DNA of 11,217 nucleotides from Candidatus Doudnabacteria bacterium (GCA_903913365.1 CAIWKW010000009.1:1-11217), one strand, 5' to 3'; positions 1 to 6,494 are shown, numbered from the stretch's first letter. Notes: generated by a model from the letters alone, not told the origin. Made by a program: numbers and translations.

Positions 1-10
1 GTAAATTTAC
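1..10. other. Start of the spacer after rplE
   Basis: These ten bases follow the rplE stop codon on the minus strand and form a perfect 10-bp palindrome (GTAAATTTAC). They resemble the ends of the TACGAA-type arrays elsewhere in the window, so another array may begin here before the next gene. In the usual spc order that gene would be rpsN or rpsH. The window ends too early to tell. Confidence 0.35.
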
Positions 11-550
11 TTACTTTTTAAAAGGGAAATTCATCATCTTTAATAATTCCAGAGACACGTCGTTTTTCTTGGAATTCATAACAATTGAAACCTGAAGTCC
101 GAAAATATTTTCCAGGGATTCCGAGGACACTTCAGGGAAAACCAGCTGTTCTTTCATCCCCAAATGATAGTTGCCTCTGCCGTCAAAACCTTTTGCCGAT
201 ACGCCCTGGAAATCGCGGACTCTGGGAAGGGCGACATTAATCAGTTTATCCAAAAAACTGTACATTCTGTAGCCGCGCAAAGTGCAGACAATTCCCACAA
301 TCTGATTTTCTCTAACTTTAAATCCGGCAATGGATTTTCTGGCTTTGGCTTTAACAGGAGCCTGTCCGGTAATTTTTTTGGCATCTTCCACAATCTGTTC
401 AATCTTCTTCTTGTCTTCCTTGAATTTACCAACGCCAATATTAACAATAACCTTGGTAATCTTCGGTACCTGCATAACGTTCTTGTAGCCAAACTTTTCT
501 TTCAAAGCCGGTGCTATCTTCTTATTATATTGTTCCTGTAATCTTTCCAT
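11..550 (-). CDS. rplE: Large subunit ribosomal protein uL5
   Basis: uL5 is part of the central protuberance of the large subunit and contacts 5S rRNA. The 179 residues match the usual bacterial length. Family-typical segments are visible: an N-terminal helix (MERLQEQYNKKI), the strand IVNIGVG near residue 35, the KARKSIAGFKVRE segment near 68-80, the LRGYRMYSFLDKL helix, and the C-terminal NIFGLQVSIV stretch. The start is the only ATG that gives the family N-terminus. It sits two bases from the inverted repeat filling the spacer, so no Shine-Dalgarno sequence precedes it. It is the last gene in the window and lies downstream of rplX, as in the standard spc order. It stops with TAA. Confidence 0.97.
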   Translation of the reverse strand: MERLQEQYNKKIAPALKEKFGYKNVMQVPKITKVIVNIGVGKFKEDKKKIEQIVEDAKKITGQAPVKAKARKSIAGFKVRENQIVGIVCTLRGYRMYSFLDKLINVALPRVRDFQGVSAKGFDGRGNYHLGMKEQLVFPEVSSESLENIFGLQVSIVMNSKKNDVSLELLKMMNFPFKK

Positions 551-552
551 AG

Positions 553-650
553 AATTTACGAATTACGAATTTTTACGAACTTACGAAACAAATATTGAAC
601 GCTTGTAATTAATCTTTCGTACGTTCGTACTTGTTCGTAATTCGTAAATT
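553..650. repeat. Spacer array rplX-rplE, TACGAA type, inverted repeat
   Basis: Two 35-nt arms (553-587 and 616-650) are reverse complements apart from about five positions, around a 28-nt loop. Each arm repeats words of the form TTTACGA/ATTACGA at spacings of 7, 10 and 8 nt. The array fills the spacer: the rplX stop codon ends one base away on one side and the rplE ATG is two bases away on the other. The same arms recur at 2033-2118 and 7462-7545. Confidence 0.9.
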
Positions 651-651
651 T

Positions 652-969
652 TTAAACTGCCTTATTGCTCTTCTTGGCCACTCTTTGCTTGTTGCCGTTT
701 TCCAAAAAAGAATATTTTACTCTGCTGGATTCTCCCGAGTTCGGGTCAATCAGCATAACCTTGGAAGCTTGAAACGGGGCAAAAAAAGTTACTTTTTTCC
801 CGGCTTCTCCGGCTTTTTTGGAACGCTCAAATCTGGTATGTACGTTAACGTTCTCAACGACAATCTTTCTGTCCTGAGGGATAACCTTGATAATCTTACC
901 GGTCTTGCCTTTGTATTTGCCGGAAAGAACCTTAACGGTATCGCCTGTTCTGATTTTTAATCTGTTCAT
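652..969 (-). CDS. rplX: Large subunit ribosomal protein uL24
   Basis: uL24 is an early-assembly protein that binds 23S rRNA near the polypeptide exit. The 105 residues match the family. The KOW motif is visible in the N-terminal third (VLSGKYKGKTGKII, about residues 14-27), followed by the family segment VVENVNVHTRF. The C-terminus is basic (KQRVAKKSNKAV). It lies between rplN and rplE as in the usual order. The bases upstream of the ATG are AT-only and carry no Shine-Dalgarno site. It stops with TAA directly before the TACGAA array. Confidence 0.96.
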   Translation of the reverse strand: MNRLKIRTGDTVKVLSGKYKGKTGKIIKVIPQDRKIVVENVNVHTRFERSKKAGEAGKKVTFFAPFQASKVMLIDPNSGESSRVKYSFLENGNKQRVAKKSNKAV

Positions 970-983
970 ATAAAATAAGTTAC

Positions 984-1057
984 AAGTTACAAGTGTAAAG
1001 TTGTCGTAAAGATCTGCCGGAGGCAGAAAAGTGCTTGTTACTTTCCACTTGTCACTT
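984..1057. repeat. Spacer array rplN-rplX, AAGT type, with a small nested hairpin
   Basis: Arms at 984-1001 and 1040-1057 are 18-nt reverse complements with two mismatches, built from 7-nt words such as AGTTACA and AGTGTAA. The loop holds a separate GC-rich hairpin at 1013-1027 (TCTGCC, GGA, GGCAGA). Thirteen bases of this hairpin recur exactly at 9846-9858, inside an unrelated palindromic repeat. Confidence 0.8.
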
Positions 1058-1066
1058 TTTACTGGT

Positions 1067-1459
1067 TTAAATAACCTCTGGAGCTAACGAAATGATCTTT
1101 TTAAAACCGTCTTCAAACTTGCCTTTGCCTTTTTCGCGAATTTCTCTGGGGATTGGTCCGAAAATACGGGTGCCTTTTGGCTCGCCTTTTTCTTTATCCA
1201 CAAGTACTCCGGCATTTTCATCAAAACGGATATAAGAGCCGTCTTTTCTTCTTATCTCTTTGCGCAATCTGACAATTACCGCATAAACCTTATCGCCTTT
1301 TTTAATGGAAGAATTCGGGGCAACCTGTTTAACGCTGCCGGCGACAATATCGCCAATGCGGGCAAAGCGGTTGCTGTTCTTTCCGTTAACGCTGAAAAGA
1401 TTAACGATTTTCGCGCCGGTGTTATCTGCTATTTTAATCCAGGATCTTACTTGTAACAT
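1067..1459 (-). CDS. rplN: Large subunit ribosomal protein uL14
   Basis: uL14 sits at the subunit interface on 23S rRNA and helps form intersubunit bridges. The chosen start gives MLQVRSWIKIADNTGAK, which matches the family N-terminus, and a 130-residue protein (family about 122). The open frame extends upstream to 1513, but those 18 extra residues are translated from the repeat spacer and were rejected. Visible family segments are ADNTGAK (about residues 11-17), VYAVIVRLRKEIRRKDGSYIRFDENAGVL, and the C-terminal GTRIFGPIPREIREK. It follows rpsQ and precedes rplX. No Shine-Dalgarno site is present. It stops with TAA. Confidence 0.96.
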   Translation of the reverse strand: MLQVRSWIKIADNTGAKIVNLFSVNGKNSNRFARIGDIVAGSVKQVAPNSSIKKGDKVYAVIVRLRKEIRRKDGSYIRFDENAGVLVDKEKGEPKGTRIFGPIPREIREKGKGKFEDGFKKIISLAPEVI

Positions 1460-1466
1460 ATATAAT

Positions 1467-1528
1467 AGTTGAAAGTTGAAAGTGTAAAGTAAAAAGTACT
1501 TGTTACTTTCCACTTGTCACTTGTTACT
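1467..1528. repeat. Spacer array rpsQ-rplN, AAGT type
   Basis: Arms 1467-1497 and 1498-1528 abut with no spacer and are imperfect reverse complements over 31 nt. The period is 7 nt (GTTGAAA, GTTGAAA, GTGTAAA, GTAAAAA, then CTTGTTA, CTTTCCA, CTTGTCA, CTTGTTA). The end of the array overlaps the rpsQ stop codon (1527-1529). The rplN ATG is seven bases beyond the other end. Confidence 0.85.
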
Positions 1529-1775
1529 AATTGGCTTTATTTAATACTTTAAACTTCTTTTCCTTGCTCATGGGGCGAATGGATTCGATTACTACTCTTT
1601 CGCCGGTTTTGTACTCGTTATTCTCGTCGTGAGCTTTAAACTTTTTGGAAATAGTATAAGCCTTTTTGTACTTCGGATGGCGCTTTCTGATGTCAACTTT
1701 AACCACGACGGTTTTATCCATCTTGTCGGAAACAATAATTCCGGTCAGCTGCTGTTTTTTTGTAGATGTAGTCAT
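1527..1775 (-). CDS. rpsQ: Small subunit ribosomal protein uS17
   Basis: uS17 is a primary 16S rRNA-binding protein with an OB fold. The 82 residues match the family. The signature GIIVSDKMDKTVVVKV (about residues 12-27) is followed by RHPKYKKAY, a typical S17 loop, and by the KTGERVVIESIRPMSKEKKF segment. It lies between rpmC and rplN as expected. The ATG is preceded by an AT-rich stretch with no Shine-Dalgarno site. The TAG stop is formed within the end of the following array, so coding and spacer are fused at this junction. Confidence 0.97.
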   Translation of the reverse strand: MTTSTKKQQLTGIIVSDKMDKTVVVKVDIRKRHPKYKKAYTISKKFKAHDENNEYKTGERVVIESIRPMSKEKKFKVLNKAN

Positions 1776-1784
1776 AAATTAGCT

Positions 1785-1847
1785 GGTAGCTTGTAGTGAG
1801 TAGCCGGTAGCCTGCGTGACTACTTCCTACTTATCTACCTACTACTT
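1785..1847. repeat. Spacer array rpmC-rpsQ, GTAG type
   Basis: A clean 7-nt array: GGTAGCT, TGTAGTG, AGTAGCC, GGTAGCC, then a turn unit TGCGTGA, then CTACTTC, CTACTTA, TCTACCT, ACTACTT. GTAG words occupy the first half and CTAC words the second, giving one long imperfect hairpin. The rpmC stop codon (1842-1844) lies inside the last unit. Confidence 0.85.
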
Positions 1848-2030
1848 ACTTTTAGCTGATAAAAAAGTCATAACTCTGGCAATATCTTTCTTGGTGGACT
1901 TAAATTCGTTGCTGTTTTTCAGTTGTCCGAGCTTTAGCTTAACCGATAAGTCGTGCGCTTTTACACGCAGTTCAACAAGGAGCTGTTTAACTTCCGCTTC
2001 AGATTTAGTTGTAAGTTCTTTGAATTCCAT
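1842..2030 (-). CDS. rpmC: Large subunit ribosomal protein uL29
   Basis: uL29 is a small helical-hairpin protein near the exit tunnel and part of the docking site for chaperones and secretion factors. The 62 residues match the family length. The pattern of an N-terminal helix (MEFKELTTKSEAEVKQLLVELRV), then LSVKLKLGQLKNSNEFKSTKKDIARVMTFLS, corresponds to the L29 signature, with the K/R-D-IAR segment in the second helix. Position between rplP and rpsQ supports it. The ATG lies two bases from the TACGAA array and has no Shine-Dalgarno site. The TAG stop falls within the GTAG array. Confidence 0.94.
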   Translation of the reverse strand: MEFKELTTKSEAEVKQLLVELRVKAHDLSVKLKLGQLKNSNEFKSTKKDIARVMTFLSAKSK

Positions 2031-2032
2031 AA

Positions 2033-2118
2033 AATTTACGAATTACGAATCTTTACGAACTTACGAACCGGGCAAAACGTATTTTCGTACGTTCGTACCT
2101 ATTCGTACTTCGTAAATT
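2033..2118. repeat. Spacer array rplP-rpmC, TACGAA type, second copy
   Basis: Arms at 2033-2067 and 2084-2118 (35 nt each) surround a 16-nt loop and are close to the arms at 553-650. One arm end overlaps the rplP stop codon (2117-2119), and the rpmC ATG is two bases beyond the other end. Confidence 0.9.
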
Positions 2119-2533
2119 AACCTTGTTTTTCCTTTACTAAAAATCTGCTCTTTACCGGAAGTTTGTAGCTGGCCAATCTCATGGCCTCCTGCGCCTGTTC
2201 TTTGGTAACTCCGTCCATCTCAAATAAAATTTTGCCTTTTTTTACCACGCACACAAAGTGGTCAACCGCGCCTTTACCTCCACCCATCGGGCTCTCGTTT
2301 CCGTGAAGCGTAACCGGCTTGTCGGCAAAAAGTCTAATCCAAATTTTTCCGCCTCTTTGAACGTATCTGGTCATCGCTCTTCTGGCAGCTTCAATCTGTC
2401 TCGCTGTAACCCAGCTGCTTTCCAAAGCTTTTAAAGCAAAACTGCCAAAAGCTATTTCTGCGCCGGCTGTGGCCTGTCCCCTATGAGATCCGCGATGATG
2501 CTTGCGGTGTTTAAGTTTTTTTGGTATGAACAT
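2117..2533 (-). CDS. rplP: Large subunit ribosomal protein uL16
   Basis: uL16 organises 23S rRNA around the A-site tRNA and is needed for peptidyl transfer. The 138 residues match the family. Signatures are visible: basic N-terminus [15 protein letters not shown], the block [15 protein letters not shown] (42-56), [13 protein letters not shown] (63-75), and [12 protein letters not shown] (83-94). Residue 82, just before MGGGKG, is proline. The E. coli counterpart is the arginine that is hydroxylated (Arg81), so that modification site is absent. It lies between rpsC and rpmC in the expected order, has no Shine-Dalgarno site, and stops with TAA inside the following array. Confidence 0.97.
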   Translation of the reverse strand: MFIPKKLKHRKHHRGSHRGQATAGAEIAFGSFALKALESSWVTARQIEAARRAMTRYVQRGGKIWIRLFADKPVTLHGNESPMGGGKGAVDHFVCVVKKGKILFEMDGVTKEQAQEAMRLASYKLPVKSRFLVKEKQG

Positions 2534-2539
2534 ACAATT

Positions 2540-2601
2540 AGTTAAAAGTTGAAAGTGTAAAGTTAAAAGTTCTTGTTACTTTTCACTTGTTACTTGTTAC
2601 T
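2540..2601. repeat. Spacer array rpsC-rplP, AAGT type
   Basis: Arms 2540-2570 and 2571-2601 abut and are imperfect reverse complements of 31 nt in 7-nt units (GTTAAAA, GTTGAAA, GTGTAAA, GTTAAAA, then CTTGTTA, CTTTTCA, CTTGTTA, CTTGTTA). The end touches the rpsC stop codon at 2601. The rplP ATG is six bases beyond the other end. Confidence 0.85.
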
Positions 2602-3287
2602 TATTTAGCTTTTTCTGGGGTTACCGCTTTTGCTTTTCCGCCGGACTGTTTTTCCACGAACACATCGCCTTTATAAACCCAAACTTTTATGCCGACTGTG
2701 CCGTAAGTGGTAAAGGCTGTGCTGCGGGCAAAATCTATTTCGGCTCTTAAGGTGTGCAGGGGAATTTTTCCCGAAGACAAATGTTCGGTTCTGGCAATGT
2801 CTGCTCCGTTCAGTCTTCCGCCAATGGCCACTTTGGCCCCTTTGGCTCCGGCATTCATTATCTGCTCCAGCGATTGCTTCATCAGCCTTCTGAACGCCAC
2901 GCGCTTTTCCAGCTGTTCGGCAATGCCGTTGGCAATAACCTGAGCCTGCAAATTGATATCCCTTACTTCTTCAATATTAACTTTCAGTTCCTGCTTTATA
3001 TTGAGCTTCTGCTTAATCTTCTTTTTCAGTTCTTCAATTCCGGCTCCGCCTTTTCCGATAATTAATCCTGGTTTGGTGGTTTTGACAATTACAGTAATAC
3101 CGCCGTCATTTAAGCGCTCTATATCTATTCTGACCAAGCCGGCTTTCTTTAAGTGCTTTTCCAAATATTCGCGGATTTGCACGTCTTCCTGAAGCTGTTT
3201 GGCAAAATGATTCTTGGAAAACCACCTGGACTTCCAGGTCTCGGTAATATTAAGCCTAAATGATGTTGGATTAATCTTATGTCCCAT
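2601..3287 (-). CDS. rpsC: Small subunit ribosomal protein uS3
   Basis: uS3 lies at the mRNA entry channel of the small subunit and contributes to mRNA unwinding. The 228 residues match the family. The N-terminus MGHKINPTSFRL is the S3 signature. A KH-type RNA-binding domain follows, with its GxxG loop visible as GKGG (78-81) after KPGLII. The C-terminal domain shows the family blocks LMKQSLEQIMNAGAKGAKVAIGGRLNGADIART and GTVGIKVWVYKG. The last ~15 residues are basic and low in complexity. It sits between rplV and rplP. The ATG has no Shine-Dalgarno site. It stops with TAA. Confidence 0.98.
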   Translation of the reverse strand: MGHKINPTSFRLNITETWKSRWFSKNHFAKQLQEDVQIREYLEKHLKKAGLVRIDIERLNDGGITVIVKTTKPGLIIGKGGAGIEELKKKIKQKLNIKQELKVNIEEVRDINLQAQVIANGIAEQLEKRVAFRRLMKQSLEQIMNAGAKGAKVAIGGRLNGADIARTEHLSSGKIPLHTLRAEIDFARSTAFTTYGTVGIKVWVYKGDVFVEKQSGGKAKAVTPEKAK

Positions 3288-3292
3288 AAATG

Positions 3293-3391
3293 TAATTGAA
3301 CAAAATTGACCAAAATTAAGTAAAATTGAACAAAATTTTCTGCAATAATTTTTACTTAATTTTATTTATTTTTAATTAATTTTACTTAATT
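3293..3391. repeat. Spacer array rplV-rpsC, AAAATTGA type, 10-nt period
   Basis: Roughly 45-nt arms (3293-3339 and 3347-3391) are imperfect reverse complements. The first half repeats a 10-nt unit (AAATTGACCA, AAATTAAGTA, AAATTGAACA). The second repeats TTTTATTTAT, TTTTAATTAA, TTTTACTTAA. The rplV stop codon lies two bases away on one side and the rpsC ATG five bases away on the other. This is the only spacer with a 10-nt unit. Confidence 0.8.
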
Positions 3392-3393
3392 GC

Positions 3394-3975
3394 CTACTCT
3401 CCGTTTTTTCTGTTAAATAATCTGCGCTTGTTGGCCGCGGTGCTCATCTTTTTCTGTTCATCGGTCCTAAATACCTGGCTCTTCTTTACTTCCGTCTTAA
3501 CCGGCTTCTGGTTGGTGGCTTCCTCTTGGTCAATGCTCGGTACTTCTTTTTTCGCTTCTTCTGATTTTTTAAATAAGGAGAGTTTGGATTTGCTGGCCTT
3601 GCCTGTCTTTCGTTCTTCCAAAACAATATTTACGTGACTCATCTTTCTTCTGATGGTAAAGGCACTGCCGCGGGCTCTGGGAAAATATCTTTTCATTACT
3701 TTTCCCATATCGCAGGTAATGCTTTGAATATATAAATGTTCCGGCGCCATGGAAAAATTATTTTTGGCGTTGGCAATGGCGGACTGTATCAGTTTAATCA
3801 GCATCGGGGAAGCCTTTTTATTGGCGTGCTGGAGCTGGACCAATGCGTCCATGGCATTCATCCCTTTTACCAAATTGGTAACGAGGCGCATCTTTCTCGG
3901 TGCAATATGAATATGCCTAGCGGATGCTTTTACCAAAGTATTTGATTCAGTTTTAATGTTTTCAGCTTTTGTCAT
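3394..3975 (-). CDS. rplV: Large subunit ribosomal protein uL22 with a long charged C-terminal tail
   Basis: uL22 lines the peptide exit tunnel with its beta hairpin. The core spans about residues 15-122: ARHIHIAPRKMRLV (19-32), the IQSAIANAKNNF helix (63-74), and the hairpin and tail strand with MKRYFPRARGSAFTIRRKMSH (94-114) and VNIVLEE. At 193 residues the protein is far longer than the ~110 of most bacteria. The extra length is a ~71-residue tail rich in Lys, Glu, Ser and Gln, of low complexity and with no recognisable domain, plus ~14 residues at the N-terminus. The tail is in frame and runs to a normal TAG stop, so it is not a frameshift. It lies between rpsS and rpsC. No Shine-Dalgarno site. 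Confidence 0.96.
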   Translation of the reverse strand: MTKAENIKTESNTLVKASARHIHIAPRKMRLVTNLVKGMNAMDALVQLQHANKKASPMLIKLIQSAIANAKNNFSMAPEHLYIQSITCDMGKVMKRYFPRARGSAFTIRRKMSHVNIVLEERKTGKASKSKLSLFKKSEEAKKEVPSIDQEEATNQKPVKTEVKKSQVFRTDEQKKMSTAANKRRLFNRKNGE

Positions 3976-4004
3976 AAAATATCGGACACAAATTCCAAAA
4001 TTAG

Positions 4005-4072
4005 TTGGTAGGTGGTAGTGGGTAGGGGTGTAGCTGTGTGGCTACTGGCTACTAACTACTTGCTAAACGCTA
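4005..4072. repeat. Spacer array rpsS-rplV, GTAG type
   Basis: Units at 7-nt spacing: TTGGTAG, GTGGTAG, TGGGTAG, an 8-nt GGGTGTAG, a turn CTGTGTG, then GCTACTG, GCTACTA, ACTACTT, GCTAAAC, GCTA. The last CTA is the rpsS stop codon (TAG on the minus strand). The rplV ATG is 29 bases beyond the array, the widest such gap in the operon. Confidence 0.85.
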
Positions 4073-4402
4073 TTTTTTCTCCGGTTCCTTAGCCGCGTTC
4101 ATCTTGGCTTTTTCCGCGTCCGCTTTGGCAATTTCCTGTTCTTTGGCCATCTTACCGCCATGGCGGAGGAACTTGCGGGTTAAAGAAAATTCTCCGAGCT
4201 TATGTCCGACCATGTTTTCCGTGACAAATACCGGTAAGTGAGCCCTGCCGTTATGAACCAAAAATGTAAAACCAACAAACTCGGGAGCAATGGCGCTGTC
4301 TCTGGACCAGGTTTTAATCTGGTCTTTGCCGGCTTTGCCGGCCAGAACCTTCTTCATGAGTCTTGGGTCTATATATGGGCCTTTTTTTAGTGATCGTGAC
4401 AT
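4070..4402 (-). CDS. rpsS: Small subunit ribosomal protein uS19 with Lys/Glu/Ala tail
   Basis: uS19 sits on the head of the small subunit, pairs with uS13 and contacts the A-site region. The core is unmistakable: [12 protein letters not shown] (1-12), [13 protein letters not shown] (41-53), [20 protein letters not shown] (57-76) and a final FLRHGGK. The protein is 110 residues against about 92 in most bacteria. The excess is a ~26-residue Lys/Glu/Ala C-terminal tail predicted to be helical. It lies between rplB and rplV. The ATG is preceded by AT-rich sequence without a Shine-Dalgarno site. The TAG stop is the end of the GTAG array. Confidence 0.97.
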   Translation of the reverse strand: MSRSLKKGPYIDPRLMKKVLAGKAGKDQIKTWSRDSAIAPEFVGFTFLVHNGRAHLPVFVTENMVGHKLGEFSLTRKFLRHGGKMAKEQEIAKADAEKAKMNAAKEPEKK

Positions 4403-4407
4403 AAATT

Positions 4408-4498
4408 AGTTGAAAGTTGAAAGTGTAAAGTTAAAAGTACTTTTCACTTTTCACTTTTCACTTGTTACTTGTTACTTGTTACTTGTTACTTGTTACTT
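4408..4498. repeat. Spacer array rplB-rpsS, AAGT type with uninterrupted heptamer tandem repeats
   Basis: The first half (4408-4438) has the usual GTTGAAA, GTTGAAA, GTGTAAA, GTTAAAA units. The second half is three exact copies of ACTTTTC (4439-4459) followed by five exact copies of ACTTGTT (4460-4494). It is the longest and purest array in the window. The rplB stop lies ten bases away and the rpsS ATG five bases away. Confidence 0.92.
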
Positions 4499-4508
4499 CT
4501 CTCTGGTC

Positions 4509-5345
4509 TTACTTAGTGCGTCTTTTTACTATCATTCTATTGCTGTACTTTTTCTTCAGTCTGGTCTTTACTCCCAAAGCGTGTTTGCCCCAGGGAGTTT
4601 TTGGATATTTCATACCAATCGGGTTATGGCCTTCTCCACCTCCGTGCGGGTGGTCCACCGGGTTCATAACTTTTCCGCGTACGCTTGGTCTCCAACCCAT
4701 AAGGCGGGACCTGCCGGCCTTGCCGATTCTAACGTTCATCCAGTCCGCGTTGGCTAATTGGCCAACTGTGGCCAAACAAGCTTCCGGGAGTCTGCGAATT
4801 TCACTGCTGGGTAATTTAAGCAAAGCATAACCGGCTTCCACTGTCTGAAGTGTGGCATAAGCCCCGGCCGATCTGGCCATTTTTCCGCCCTGTCCGGGAA
4901 CGAGTTCTATATCGTGAATTAAGGTACCTACGGGAATATTTTTAATAGCCAAACGGTTTCCGGGAAGAATTTCCGCGGCTTCGCCGTACATAACTTTCTG
5001 TCCGACTTTCAGTCCCTGCGGAGTGAGCATAAAGCGCTTGTCTCCGTCCTGATAGGACAAAAGGGAAATAAAAGCGGTGCGGGTCGGATCGTATTCAATG
5101 GTTTCAACAGTTGCGGGAACGCCTTTTTTATCTTCACGGGAAAAATCCACAATTCTGACTTTGCGAATGGCGCCGCCGCCCTGGTGGCGAACGGTAATTT
5201 TGCCGCTGTTGTTGCGTCCGGCCGGCTTGGCTTTGGAATAAATTAATCCTTTCGGGGTTTTATTCTTTTTATCCAATACTGAATAATCGGTCACACTTTG
5301 AATGCGCCGTCCGGCTGAAGTTGGTTTGTATAGTTTTACCGCCAT
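4509..5345 (-). CDS. rplB: Large subunit ribosomal protein uL2
   Basis: uL2 is a primary 23S rRNA-binding protein required for subunit association and peptidyl transferase activity. The 278 residues match the family. Visible blocks include the N-terminal KPTSAGRR, RVRIVDF-like KVRIVDFSR, IELVPGQGGKMARSAGAYA, and the C-terminal signature MNPVDHPHGGGEG with HPHGGGEG at about 232-239. The first His there is the conserved residue linked to peptidyl transferase function. The C-terminus is basic (TRLKKKYSNRMIVKRR). It lies between rplW and rpsS. No Shine-Dalgarno site precedes the ATG. It stops with TAA. Confidence 0.98.
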   Translation of the reverse strand: MAVKLYKPTSAGRRIQSVTDYSVLDKKNKTPKGLIYSKAKPAGRNNSGKITVRHQGGGAIRKVRIVDFSREDKKGVPATVETIEYDPTRTAFISLLSYQDGDKRFMLTPQGLKVGQKVMYGEAAEILPGNRLAIKNIPVGTLIHDIELVPGQGGKMARSAGAYATLQTVEAGYALLKLPSSEIRRLPEACLATVGQLANADWMNVRIGKAGRSRLMGWRPSVRGKVMNPVDHPHGGGEGHNPIGMKYPKTPWGKHALGVKTRLKKKYSNRMIVKRRTK

Positions 5346-5352
5346 AAATGTT

Positions 5353-5388
5353 AGTTGAAAGTGTAAAGTTGAAAGTACTTTTTACTTG
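5353..5388. repeat. Spacer array rplW-rplB, AAGT type, shortened
   Basis: The first half (5353-5376) carries three 7-nt units (GTTGAAA, GTGTAAA, GTTGAAA). The second half is cut to about twelve bases (ACTTTTTACTTG, 5377-5388), so the hairpin is shorter than the others. It still spans the gap: the rplW stop lies two bases away and the rplB ATG seven bases away. Confidence 0.7.
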
Positions 5389-5390
5389 AG

Positions 5391-5759
5391 TTATATTGTC
5401 TCAGTCATTCCTTCTATCTTATCGCCTTTTTTTAGGGTGACAATGGCTTTTTTAAATGCTGAGGTCTTGCCGGCTGTTCTGCCAAAATTTCTTTTTTTGC
5501 CGTGATTGGTAATCATGTTAACCTGAGTTACTTTAACTTTATAGGCCGATTCAATCGCTTTTTTCACTTCAACTTTATTGGCCGAATTTCTAACCTTAAA
5601 TACATATTTATTCAAACCGGCCAAATGGCTGGCTTTTTCGGAAATTCTTGGCTGAACCAAAACAGTCGGTATAACAACGGCTGGGGCTGAACTGCCTGCA
5701 GTAGCTACCTGGTAGCCTGCTTCATTCTTGTCTTCGGTTTTTTTGGTAAAAATGGCCAT
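5391..5759 (-). CDS. rplW: Large subunit ribosomal protein uL23 with N-terminal extension
   Basis: uL23 lies at the exit of the peptide tunnel and is a docking site for trigger factor and SRP. The family core begins near residue 33 (VLVQPRISEKAS), followed by NKYVFKVRNSANKVEVKKAIESAYKVKV, the VNMITNHGKKRNFGR loop and KKAIVTLKKGDKI. At 122 residues it exceeds the ~95-100 of most bacteria because of a ~32-residue leader rich in Ala, Ser, Val and Thr that is not part of the fold. No internal ATG would give a core-only protein, so this start stands. It lies between rplD and rplB. No Shine-Dalgarno site. It stops with TAA. Confidence 0.95.
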   Translation of the reverse strand: MAIFTKKTEDKNEAGYQVATAGSSAPAVVIPTVLVQPRISEKASHLAGLNKYVFKVRNSANKVEVKKAIESAYKVKVTQVNMITNHGKKRNFGRTAGKTSAFKKAIVTLKKGDKIEGMTETI

Positions 5760-5766
5760 AAATGTT

Positions 5767-5828
5767 AGTTAAAAGTGTAAAGTAGAAAGTAAAAAGTACT
5801 TGTTACTTTCTACTTGTCACTTGTTACT
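5767..5828. repeat. Spacer array rplD-rplW, AAGT type
   Basis: Arms 5767-5797 and 5798-5828 abut and are reverse complements over 31 nt with about five mismatches, in 7-nt units (GTTAAAA, GTGTAAA, GTAGAAA, GTAAAAA, then CTTGTTA, CTTTCTA, CTTGTCA, CTTGTTA). The array overlaps the rplD stop codon (5824-5826). The rplW ATG is seven bases beyond the other end. Confidence 0.87.
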
Positions 5829-6483
5829 TTTTGTTGGCTGCTTTCTTTAAGTAAGTTTTTTCAATTACCGGCAAGCTGTCTTTTAATACAATCATTGTGT
5901 CGGCTTTGAGTACATCCAGAATGTTTAAGCTGCTGGCAAGTATAGAGGTTACTTCGCGAAGATTGCGGCTGCTGCGAACCAGTTTATCATCTTTTTTCGG
6001 CGTAACCAACAGTTGCTTTTTTCCGGTAAGTTTCGCGCCGGTTTTTATGGTGTTAAAAACTTTTACGAAATCTTTGGTCTTTGGGTTATCCAGAACAATC
6101 TGATCAACAACTATAAACTGATTTTCTTTAACTTTATCGGAGAGGGACATAAACAAGGCCTGAGTCTTGGCTTTCTTGTTTATTTTCAGTTCCCAGTTGC
6201 GGGTGGAGCGAGGACCAAAAGTAATGCCGCCGTGCCTCCAAATAGGGCTTCTAATACTGCCGACGCGGGCTTTTCCTGTGCCTTTTTGCTTCCAGGGTTT
6301 TTTGCCGCCTCCTGATACTTCGCCTCTATTTTTGGTGTGAGCCAAACCGCCACGGGCATTGCTCTGCTGAATACGGACGGCTTCGGCCAATAAATGAGTG
6401 TTTGGCTTAACTTCAAAAATCTTTGAGTTTAACTCAACATCCCCTACCACTTCGCCTTTTTGATTGTATACGGATACTTTCAT
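5824..6483 (-). CDS. rplD: Large subunit ribosomal protein uL4
   Basis: uL4 reaches into the peptide tunnel with an extended loop. In E. coli it is also the autogenous repressor of the S10 operon. The 219 residues match the family (about 200-210). The loop signature is visible as KKPWKQKGTGKAR (61-73), followed by RSPIWRHGG (79-87). A globular domain follows, with IVVDQIVLDNPKTKDFVKVF and the C-terminal block LNILDVLKADTMIVLKDSL. Whether it regulates this operon is unknown; a candidate regulatory RNA lies between rpsJ and rplC. It lies between rplC and rplW, has no Shine-Dalgarno site, and stops with TAA. Confidence 0.96.
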   Translation of the reverse strand: MKVSVYNQKGEVVGDVELNSKIFEVKPNTHLLAEAVRIQQSNARGGLAHTKNRGEVSGGGKKPWKQKGTGKARVGSIRSPIWRHGGITFGPRSTRNWELKINKKAKTQALFMSLSDKVKENQFIVVDQIVLDNPKTKDFVKVFNTIKTGAKLTGKKQLLVTPKKDDKLVRSSRNLREVTSILASSLNILDVLKADTMIVLKDSLPVIEKTYLKKAANKK

Positions 6484-6494
6484 AAATAAATTTT

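Noticed and set aside
1460..1513. Longer start for rplN, and likewise 7240-7299 for rplC
   Set aside because: The extra residues are encoded by spacer repeat arrays, and the internal ATG in each case gives the exact family N-terminus.
4439..4494. CRISPR-like array
   Set aside because: The units are 7 nt and contiguous, with no unique spacers between them and no cas genes nearby.
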